NCBI GenBank assembly: GCA_032622095.1
Contig: CP136066.1
Coordinates: 105,913,319 to 105,977,318, forward strand
Source: Siphonodentalium dalli
Lineage: Eukaryota > Mollusca > Scaphopoda > Gadilida > Siphonodentaliidae
DNA length: 64,000 nt
Reading direction: 5' to 3'
Shown here: positions 56,138 through 64,000 of the stretch, piece by piece
Numbering within the stretch: position 1 is the stretch's first letter
How the letters are laid out: each line of letters starts with the position of its first letter
Notes under the pieces: model-generated
Database searches by the model: none
Told to the model about the DNA's origin: nothing
What the model saw: only the letters and a program-made list of their open reading frames with translations
Made by a program: the position numbers and the translations under genes

Positions 56138-56496
56138 TCCGCAATGTACATGGTTTAAGTTGAATGCTATTTTTTTCTCCAAAATGTTTAAATTGGATAA
56201 CTTTCTCCTATTACCTCTATCCACCATTAGATAGGTAACCTTTCTTGTTTTACTTTATTTTTGCATTGATTAAGTCACATGGTGATTTGCACTTCAAAAT
56301 ACACCTACTAATATTCACTTTTGAATTTTTCCCTGTATTGAAATAGGTCAAAAATACCTAAATGATATACATTATTATGAGCAAACAACGGGTGTATTAA
56401 GCTAATAATTATTAGCATATATTTTCTACCAAACAGCAACTGAGCCAAGTTATTTGTTCAACCTATTGTTAGAACTTTGCCTAATTGCTGATGATG

Positions 56497-56629
56497 GATT
56501 ACACCTCAGCAGAATGAGGTTCCCAGAGGGTGAATTTGGTGATGCTAGCCCGCTATGCTGGGTAGCTCACTAAATTCACCCTCTGGGTACCTCATTCTGC
56601 AAATGACAGACACGCTATTTCAAGGCTTG
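56497..56629. mobile_element. Family A half-element just upstream of exon 26
   Basis: Contains linker TACACCTCAGCAGAATGAGG, one hairpin module and the right terminus CAAGGCTTG. It ends 31 nt before exon 26, so part of the usual branch-point zone is element-derived or abuts it. Confidence 0.85.
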
Positions 56630-56660
56630 AATATGTGTGAAAACCTCTATTCATCCATAG

Positions 56661-56818
56661 GGACAGATATGCACAAGAAGCATTTAAAAGAAGAGTGAAT
56701 GCCGAATCATCTAAAAACGGAATCCCTGTTGAATTTGGTTTGAGAGACGACTATAGTGAGACTGGTGCTAGTGAGGAATCGGGACATACCCGGCTGAGAA
56801 TTCCAAAGATCTTGACAG
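56661..56818 (+). CDS. RyR: RyR exon 26: linker toward divergent region 2
   Basis: Acceptor CATCCATAG, donor GTGATT, phase 2 in, phase 1 out, 158 nt. It codes for DRYAQEAFKRRVNAESSKNG, then an acidic stretch ending TRLRIPKILT. No strong vertebrate match is expected here, since this region diverges, but it is open throughout and its phase is exact. A family A half-element ends 31 nt before the exon. In the 2.7-kb intron, 56935-57310 contains an imperfect inverted repeat and 58737-58816 a family D scrap. Confidence 0.88.
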
Positions 56819-59521
56819 GTGATTGTCTTCACATGAATGATTGCATGGTTTTCGTTTGATTATGCCATTAATCTCTACTTGGGCTATGCCTGTTGGTTTG
56901 CTCTTGGGCTATACCCATAGAGATTTTACACTTGTTTAAGACCTTCAAACTTTTTGAAGTTCTGACTGGGAACATTATATCATATCATTAAATAAATTTT
57001 GTAGGTATTATGTTTCTTAGTTAATACCTATTACTTCATAATGTATTTCGAACAGTTGAAGGTCTTAGATTACATGATTTAGTTGACTTTTGTGAGCTGC
57101 TTTCACGATAACATCAATTAACTACACAGGAAAAACTTTATGACTGTGTAAAGTGAAACCTTCTCTCAAAATTCGCCTAAATCATGTAATCTTGACCTGG
57201 GAACTTCACCTAGTGTGAAATACATTATTGAGGAACAGGTATTTACTGAGAAGTATATTATCTACGTTCTTTCGATGTTATAAGGTTCCCAGTCAGAACT
57301 TCAAAAAAGTTCCCGGGTTTTGAACTGGTGGAATATGATCTCTATTGGCGAAGAAAGAGTCGAGATTTATGGCATGTTCTAGGTGTTTGTGTGACTAATA
57401 TTTTGGTGTGTTTTGGAATGGTTTACTATTGACACAAATACTGGGGTATTATGTCAGGGTTTATGGATGAGAGACTGGACATTTGTACAATAGAAGGTCG
57501 ATTGATATTTTCTAGTTACTGAATGTCCAGTTCTGATTCGATTAACTGACTTTAACACATTTAACACAGTTCTGAAATATACAAGGATGAACTGTTTTCA
57601 TACCGATGAACAATTTTGAAAATCTTGATAAATTATATACTTTGTCGCATAGGTCACCTATGCTATTATGTTCGAAACAAACGTTTACATGCATATAGAC
57701 ATACATGTATCATCATTTAGTTTTCTGAACTGAAGTTTGAAGTACCTTTTGTATATTCATATATACAATATAACCTGTTGACATACTTATCATCTGGATT
57801 TTGGGTACATATATCCATGAAATATTTTTTGACGCGAACTCTTAATTCATCACTTTATACAAGCTCACATTCTGTACGGTATGCTATATATGCAAATAAG
57901 ATATTAAATCACAAAAGATATAGACATGAAAATTAATTATGTGGGGTCCATAAACACTTTGCAAATATTGTTTATTGTAGTTGGAGTCATGCACACTAGA
58001 TCTCTATAAGAGGTCTCAGTATGGGACTCCTTAGTGACACAAACAATCCTATTACGAAATGGACATTCGGAAAATAGAATCAATAGAAAGGCGGGCTGGG
58101 TTTTAACTTTAAATAAAAAAGTTTATCATTGGTGACATTGTCTTTAATAGTCTTATTAAGATAATTACTAATGGAAAGAAATTTGAGTTCAAAATTAGGA
58201 AATAAATACAAATAAGTTTATAGTATAAATATTATTAAAGCATGTGAATAGTGAAGATTTGCAATGGTGTTTCTATTTCTGTTTTTCTGTGACTGAAAAA
58301 TAATCTGCACCAGGACATGAAATTAATATATTAAAAAACGACAGATATATAAATTAAATTCAATATATAAAAGAATGCCCGCCTGATAGATCTAACAACT
58401 TGCTTCTTGCTTTGTTCTAGACAAAATATTTCATTGACTCTCTTTACTAACACCTAAAAAAAAGACGTTTAAAAACATCTTTTGAGTTTTGTGCATCATA
58501 TATAAACTCTTTAAAATGGGGTCATGTTGTTTAATTAATATAGAACATGGCAATTGAGGTTAAACTTGGAACATGGAACTTGAAATGTTTTGTCTGTACA
58601 GTTAGCATTATTTAATATTAAAGAGAATTAAATGATGTTGGTCATGTTTGAAAATTTTAATTGATTTGAGGTAAAGGGATTGACAAGCCCAACAAAACAA
58701 CATAATGTGAATGGTATGACTTCAATTTTCCCTATGGTCGTTTTTTGAACTTATAATCTGAACATTTCCTATTGGATAACTACTGATCAATGATGATTTA
58801 GTATGGAAAGGGTTAATCCTAAGCTAACAATTCACGGAATACTGTAAAACAATCTGTTACTGCTTAATTAGCCTTTAAGGTTATATCTCAATAAACTTAA
58901 AGTGATGTGAGACACTCCAGTAGGGTGATCAAATAGAAATTGAGAATAATCTTGCTCAAAGTAGTAAATTTTATAAATATTATATCCAAATTGACAACAA
59001 ACACCGTCATTCTTATATATTAATTAAATAAAGTGACTCTCGATGGTGAAATCGTTTTTGTTAGTTTATCACAGATAGTTGCGTCCCGAATCGAGAAGTA
59101 AATATTCTCAATTGTGCGTAGTTCAGACGATGTTTTCTATGAAGTGGCAAGGTCGATTTGTTTGAAATGTTCTGTTATTTTACTAGAATGCTGCATTCCT
59201 CCAGTTGGCATAGTGCCTGAATACCACCTTATTAGTTTCACGCACATGAATAAATACATAGTATGTCTTTAATCAGTGTCGGTCACTCTTCCAGAAAGCA
59301 CTGGTGGGACAACTTATAAAATATGACACAGTCTGAGGCGGAGGATCTGCATGTTTTTCAGTAACAACTGTGTTAATTATAGTGCTTATTGGTGCTTTTG
59401 TCTGTAAAGTTAATGTACTTGAACACATTTGAAAATATTGTTCAAACACCATGTGTGCCTTTAATCTTTGTTATGTAAACAATAAAAGCTAACATTGTGT
59501 GTTACTTTGTTCTTGTTGAAG

Positions 59522-59725
59522 TTGTTGAATCACTGAAGCATAACTGCACAAGTCCTACTAACAAACGTGTAACACTAACCAGCATAGAAGATGAGAGCAT
59601 TGCCGAGACAGACTCAAACAACGTTGGCACAGAAACGAGTGAGACTAGTCAAGCTAGTCAGACTAGTCAGGCTAGCCGGGCGAGTCAGGCTACAACAGAG
59701 AAAACTGACACAGCAAGTAACGCCA
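59522..59725 (+). CDS. RyR: RyR exon 27: Ser/Thr/Gln/Ala-rich low-complexity exon, candidate cassette
   Basis: Acceptor GTTGAAG, donor GTAAGT, phase 1 in and out, 204 nt (68 codons), so skipping keeps frame. It codes for VVESLKHNCTSPTNKRVTLT, an acidic DESIAETD segment, then repeats of the type TSQASQTSQASRASQA. I recognise no domain. The position fits RyR divergent region 2, between SPRY2 and SPRY3. A tandem donor 9 nt upstream (after 59716, GTAACG) is also in frame. The call rests on phase, splice sites and openness rather than on a family match. Confidence 0.75.
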
Positions 59726-59798
59726 GTAAGTCATGTTGTTGAATATTCCTGGTAGTAAGTATAATTGCTTGGCATTTAGTTGAAATCCTACATGTTAA

Positions 59799-60477
59799 CC
59801 CTTTCAGTGCCAAGTCCGATTTTTGTATCAACACATATTTCCTTGATCATTTTTCAAATTTAATGATTATAATAATGTGATACATTGATGGAAAGAGCTC
59901 TAAGAGCTCTTTCCATCAATGTATCACATTATTATAATCAACATCGAAAGAGTACAGAAAAAAGCTGCAAGATTCATCACCAGCAATTACAAAAACAGAG
60001 AAAAAGGTGCAGTCACCGAAATGATGGAAATAGAAGGACTGACACCAATGAAGATAAGAAGAGAAGAGAAAAGGATGACACTGTTTAGGAAGATAGTAGA
60101 GGGGTTGGTTCCGGCTATACATACACATGACCTATTAACACCAAGGAGCAAGGACAAACGAAAAATAACTGCCAAAAAATTATTGAGTCGCACGAGTGTA
60201 CCAACTCACTTTCTTACGAAATAATAAGGACAAATACAGCTCAATATAAGAACTCATTCTTTGTGAAAACAATCATCGAATGGAACCACCTGGAGGATAC
60301 GGACAGCGCATGTGATTCAACATCGATACCAACATTAACAGCTAATTAAGTCGTCCAACGGTGCACCTACAGCCAAATCAAGGCTACTACACTGAACTAC
60401 ATACAGATACAGATAAATTTGAAAAATGATCAAGGAAATATGTGTTGATACAAAAATCGGACTTGGCACTGAAAGGG
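59799..60477. mobile_element. TTAA-flanked element with 64-bp inverted ends carrying a LINE fragment
   Basis: TTAA at 59795-59798 and 60478-60481. Ends CCCTTTCAGTGCCAAGTCCG and CGGACTTGGCACTGAAAGGG; the inverted repeat continues almost perfectly for ~64 nt. The TTAA target and CCCTTT start fit a piggyBac-type origin. Between the arms sits a piece of a non-LTR retrotransposon (59919-60340). A GGAAAGAGCTCT/AGAGCTCTTTCC hairpin lies at 59890-59914. Confidence 0.9.
59919..60340 (+). pseudogene. LINE reverse-transcriptase tail captured in a TTAA element
   Basis: Frame with IERVQKKAARFITSNYKN, EIEGLTPMKIRREEKRMTLF and KIVEGLVPAI, the post-RT region of jockey/CR1-type LINEs (LExVQRRAARFV...LxWxSLxxRRxxxRLxMLYKIxxGLV). 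After a frame break, NSFFVKTIIEWNHLE follows, matching the NSFFPRTIxxWNxLP block. The rest of the LINE is absent. Confidence 0.8.
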
Positions 60478-61131
60478 TTAACACATGTAATTTTCTTGCA
60501 CAATGTTTTGTGTGAGGTGATTCACTTGTCGCATAATGAACATCTGTAGAAGAATGAAATTGTTTAATTTTTTCTTGCATCCCGAACATAGCATAGCTGG
60601 TTCTGTTTACTCCAAATTACTCCAAATAACTGCAGATCTCCATCCCCAAACATGTAATGCAGGCCTTCTTTGTCAACAAATTGACCAGTTTTAAGACCCC
60701 TAAATTTTTTTCGATTGAATCTGACATGCCGACCATTTGCATTTATTTTGCATATTTCTTGCCATACATTACCTATTTCACGTAACTCAGCTACATGTAG
60801 CTGCATTCCAAATAATATGTCAACTGCAAGTCACTGACTAAAATTAAACTGCGAAATTAGTTATTTTTTTCGTCAAATTTACAACTTGATGTTAGTCATT
60901 TTAATGGGAACTTGTAGTTCACAACTTGGATATTTTCTTGTTAGACCTAATAGGCTGATCATCACTACAAATGAAAAATTGGAATTAAGTAACTACTTGT
61001 CATCAATTATTCCTTTAATAAAGAGTTAATTAAGTTATCACAATCTTTGAAGGATTCTCTAGCTGGAATTAATCAAATTGCATTATAGCTGTTGTATGTC
61101 TATGTGTTTGTCTTGTCTTTCCTATGTCCAG

Positions 61132-61194
61132 ATGATGCAGATATTGATAACATGTCTCCTAATGATGACAGACCTGATCTCACACTCCGTAAGA
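61132..61194 (+). CDS. RyR: RyR exon 28: 63-nt acidic micro-exon
   Basis: Acceptor TATGTCCAG after a strong pyrimidine tract, donor GTAAGT, phase 1 in and out. It codes for DADIDNMSPNDDRPDLTLRK after a split Asn codon. No domain is recognised. Splice signals and exact phase support it. Both this exon and exon 27 are symmetric, so the pair could be used alternatively in the divergent region. No later exon could be found with confidence in 61195-64000. Confidence 0.72.
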
Positions 61195-61440
61195 GTAAGT
61201 CGTGCATGACACTCTCCCCATAGTAACACTCCCCTCACCTGTAGTCGCATTCGTCACACACTACATAGACATATTCTGTGCCATTTCAGGAAAAACAGTT
61301 TGGATAACAATGTGAGGTCTTAATTAAACAGGTATTTAGATTGGTGTAATTGCGGCACGTCAGGGTGATCCAGGCTGATCATGGATCGGCTCTGAAGAAG
61401 AAAATAAAATAAAATGTGTATCTCATAACTAGAGGGAGAT

Positions 61441-61466
61441 GGGGGGGGGGGGGGGGGGGGGGGGGG
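61441..61466 (+). repeat. Poly-G tract of 26
   Basis: An uninterrupted run of 26 G follows GGGAGAT in intron 28. The length may vary or be misassembled. It could form a G-quadruplex in the pre-mRNA, since it lies on the sense strand. 61195-61430 and 61620-62100 show nothing else I can name. Confidence 0.9.
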
Positions 61467-62107
61467 ACATATATAGAATACAATGCGCATCTTAATCGAG
61501 AATCTTTTATTGAATGAGTTGCTATACATTTCGCAAGAACGTGGCTTGTCCGAAATGTAACTATGCACCGTCCATGAGCTCGATAAAAGATTTGAGATTA
61601 TGATGCAAGTTGTGTTCTGTTTTAACTATTTATTCTACACCATTGTGTCAGATATGTTCATTCCATTACTGTCACCTTCATTGATACTATATAGCTACTT
61701 GTATTGTGATTTAAATCTGGTGAATAACCAGTGATGATCGGGGCATCACCCGAAGTGGATCATTGACGTAGTGTACATCATCTTTCTTGGCGACAACGTC
61801 AACAAGAATAGTTCCGGCTTGTATTCCACTAGATGTGTACAGTAATATGTATTCGTTGGCTGGGATTCCATTGAAAACATGTGCCTCACATCAATGGCTG
61901 TGGAATAAATAACAGTACGAGAGAGTTGCTTCAAGTTTCCTCTAATACTTTATTTTAGGAATTGCTTATTTAATTGCTTTCTACAGTTTTACTAATGCTT
62001 TGTAGCCTACAGACACATACTCTATATATTATATTATCTAATCATTTGCTTTTATAATATTCTTGAATCACTGGTTTGAAGCACTATATTATAATTTATC
62101 CATATTA

Positions 62108-62292
62108 CAATAATGCCCTAAATAATAGACTCCTTAGCCACAGCAGAATTATGGGTAATTTTTCAGGATTTAGTCGGAAATATGGCTGAGAGCTTTCAGA
62201 TGAATGGCAACAAGCCACATTTCCGACTAAATCCTGAAACATTACCCATAATTCTGCTGTGGTTAAGGAGTCGATTATTTAGGGCATTACTG
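62108..62292. mobile_element. Family B MITE
   Basis: TA-flanked, left CAATAATGCCC (one change), right GGGCATTACTG. The central hairpin lost one arm, leaving GGCTGAGAGCTTTC. Confidence 0.88.
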
Positions 62293-63009
62293 TACTTCTC
62301 TGAGATAAAATTGCATTCAAACTCGACAGTTATTTATAAACTTCAATATTGAAACATCTGACTTAACTAACAAAAACTATGAAAATGATTTAATAATCCT
62401 AAACAGTTTCCTGTGCACCAGCTACTTTGGTGCAGCTTTGAACCCCGGCTCACAAATTCTATCTTGAGTGTGGCATGTAAACTGAAAACTGGGTTTGAAT
62501 TACGGTAGTGTATTGTTTCCCAATTGAATAATCTATAGTATATATTTTGAGACTTCCGTATATATATGTGTGTGTGTGTGTGGGTACTTCATGGAATCGA
62601 AAACGCGTGTACAGATTGAGCTCAAATTTCGTATGTAAGTGTAAAATCCCACCGACACCGCCGTGGTCACGTTTTGGAGAAGCCCAGAGCACCCGTTCTC
62701 CAATCTCAGTCACAAAAAAACGGCACTGCGGTGGTTAATCAAGTGATAATTTAATGAGCGTTTGTTTTTGACGCATCGCTATAAAGAGCGTTTGTTTACC
62801 ATTCAACGTTATTAGTATCTGCAGAGAGATATACGGGATTTTGAGTGGTTTCCTATGTGGGGAGATTTATTGGATGCCATAGTACTCTTACAACATTTCT
62901 GCAATATAATTGCCTCAAAGTGTTCAGCATCATTGTTATAGTATGTATGACACTTAGGTCAGGGCTTAGGGGGGTAGTTAGTGTGGATATAGGCATAATG
63001 CTTCTCAGA

Positions 63010-63317
63010 AATCCCGGCAGACGAGATCTCGGAAACGGGTGGAGTCCGTGCGACGCCAGCTTCGCGCATGCGAATGTATCTTGCCCCGGATACGAATTTT
63101 ATCGGGTCGCCGAGCCCGTGCGACGCCAGCTTCGAGCATGCGCAGACCAGATCTCGGAAATGGGTGGAGCTATCGACTTGAAATTTGGTTTTTGAATAGC
63201 CCGGACAACGTCGGGCTCATCATTAACTCATTGAAAAACAAAAAATTAAATTAATTAAAAAAATTTAAAATTGTCATGTTTCTGACGATTGCCGCCAGTG
63301 GCGGGCTAACCTGCTAG
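63010..63317 (+). mobile_element. Chimeric Helitron-like DNA with two successive 3'-type hairpins
   Basis: 63010-63216 matches the element at 29085-29507 up to GCCCGGACAACGTCGGGCTCATC but lacks its CTAG end. After an AT-rich spacer, GTCATGTTTCTGACGA, hairpin GCCGCCAGTGGCGGGC, TAACCTG and CTAG (63314-63317) follow, matching the end of the minus-strand element at 35662. Confidence 0.6.
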
Positions 63318-63900
63318 TATATCATATAAAATGGTTCTAGTTTTCTGCCAAAACCGTGTCCCATTCCTGTTGTATTACATTCAATCATTGACATACCCAA
63401 CTGTTATATCTTTGCATATTTTTGCTTTGAAGCTTTGTACATTTGATCAAACTGTCATATAATATATGTATGAGCTAAAAATTTTGGTCATCCACCGAAA
63501 ATGCATGGCTGCTTTGCTAATTTCCTGTTTTTTTCAATCTTTGAGTCTATCCATGCAAATACAGGCTGCATATATAGATTTAGAACATTTGATTCAACTG
63601 ACCTCCAGATGTGGTATAATTCTCACTTTTCTTTTCTGAAATGCTAATTTTCAAACTTGTTTACATCAGTGGCTGACAGTTTTGATATGGTTCCTGGTGG
63701 AATATAAACCTCAGCGATATTCTACTTCAGACGTATTTACGGGCCACTGTCATCTTGAATCTGGTACTAAGATTGAATAACAGTTACTCATACTTATTGG
63801 CTCAGTTATACATAACAAATGATTTCTTAGTATTAAAATTGGCAATGAAGAACATTGAGTGTTATATTTCGTTTTTTCAAATTTAGTTAATTATTGAAAC

Positions 63901-64000
63901 CAAGCCTGGATATAGTGTGAGGCCTATAAGCAGAATGAGGTTCCCAGAGTGTGAATTTGGTGACACTAGCCTGCGTGTGGGATAGCGTTACTAAATTCAC
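63901..64000. mobile_element. Family A MITE, runs off the window
   Basis: Starts CAAGCCTGGATATAGTGTGA; the first hairpin module (CAGAATGAGGTTCCCAGAG...TAAATTCAC) reaches the last base. The remaining part is beyond the window. 63330-63900 before it shows nothing I recognise. Confidence 0.8.

Larger units (their letters stand above)
1..61194 (+). other. RyR: Ryanodine receptor gene, partial (28 exons, both ends outside window)
   Basis: Intracellular calcium-release channel of the ER/SR membrane; a homotetramer of ~5,000-residue subunits. The window encodes ~1,110 residues of the cytoplasmic N-terminal third, roughly vertebrate RyR1 residues 360-1400 by my recollection of the family. Exons were found by matching translated segments to conserved RyR blocks ([38 protein letters not shown]) and by requiring AG acceptors, GT donors and continuous codon phase. 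All 27 junctions keep phase and no stop occurs. Coding density is 3,331 nt in 61.2 kb. No pore or EF-hand region is present; those lie downstream. An IP3 receptor is excluded by the SPRY domains and RyR repeats. Confidence 0.97.

Noticed and set aside
61195-64000. Search for further RyR exons (SPRY3)
   Set aside because: No stretch combined an AG acceptor, phase-1 continuation and recognisable RyR sequence; the next exon is probably beyond the window.

Overview
The window is animal genomic DNA carrying the 5'-middle part of one gene, a ryanodine receptor (RyR, the endoplasmic/sarcoplasmic reticulum calcium-release channel), on the + strand. Twenty-eight coding exons (3,331 nt, about 1,110 residues) chain without a frame break from position 1 to 61194. 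The gene starts before the window and continues past it. All introns are GT-AG. The protein order is that of every RyR: end of the N-terminal MIR region (exons 1-2), RIH-type helical domain (exons 3-8), SPRY1 (exons 8-11), RyR repeat 1 (exons 12-14), RyR repeat 2 (exons 15-17), SPRY2 (exons 18-23), the linker after SPRY2 (exons 24-26), and a low-complexity Ser/Thr/Gln/Ala-rich segment (exons 27-28) where vertebrate RyRs have divergent region 2.

The organism is most likely a bivalve mollusc, or at least a lophotrochozoan. I infer this from the repeats: many 'pearl'-like elements (terminal hairpin, CCGT microsatellite, ~155-175-bp tandem core repeats) of the kind described from oysters and other bivalves. 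No species call is possible from the sequence alone.

Exons are only about 5% of the locus; much of the recognisable intron sequence is mobile DNA. The families, with the letters used below: A = double-hairpin MITE with CAAGCC/GGCTTG ends and 8-bp target duplications (about 11 copies or parts); B = palindromic MITE, TA-flanked, ends CAGTAATGCCC (9 copies); C = palindromic MITE, TTAA-type, ends CCCTTTCATGACTGG (5 copies); D = TTAA-flanked MITE, ends CCCTTTCTTTACC (3 good copies plus scraps). There are also two further single TTAA-flanked elements, one holding the tail of a LINE reverse transcriptase; two Tigger/pogo elements with transposase remnants; several hAT-like elements with 8-bp target duplications; a 2.5-kb element with ~260-bp inverted ends; Helitron-like 3' ends; LINE relics; and pearl-like arrays.

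Layout: 1-10 kb, RyR exons 1-3 with families C and B, a long hairpin and the 2.5-kb element. 10-17 kb, exons 4-8 (RIH), a 1.1-kb TIR element with a Cys-rich ORF, and a 160-bp tandem array. 17-30 kb, exons 9-17 with families A-D and an interrupted Tigger. 30-38 kb, one 8.2-kb intron with a 174-bp tandem array, Helitron-like DNA and a LINE relic. 38-43 kb, exons 18-22 with a hAT element nested in a family B copy. 43-50 kb, a repeat-filled intron with a Tigger and two hAT-like elements. 50-61 kb, exons 23-28 with a Tc1-like element nested in a hAT-like one. 61-64 kb, intron.

No independent host gene, tRNA, rRNA, CRISPR array or promoter could be supported. The main points of interest are the nested, dated insertions, the placement of family A elements within 14-31 nt of four RyR splice sites, and several transposons whose families I cannot name.
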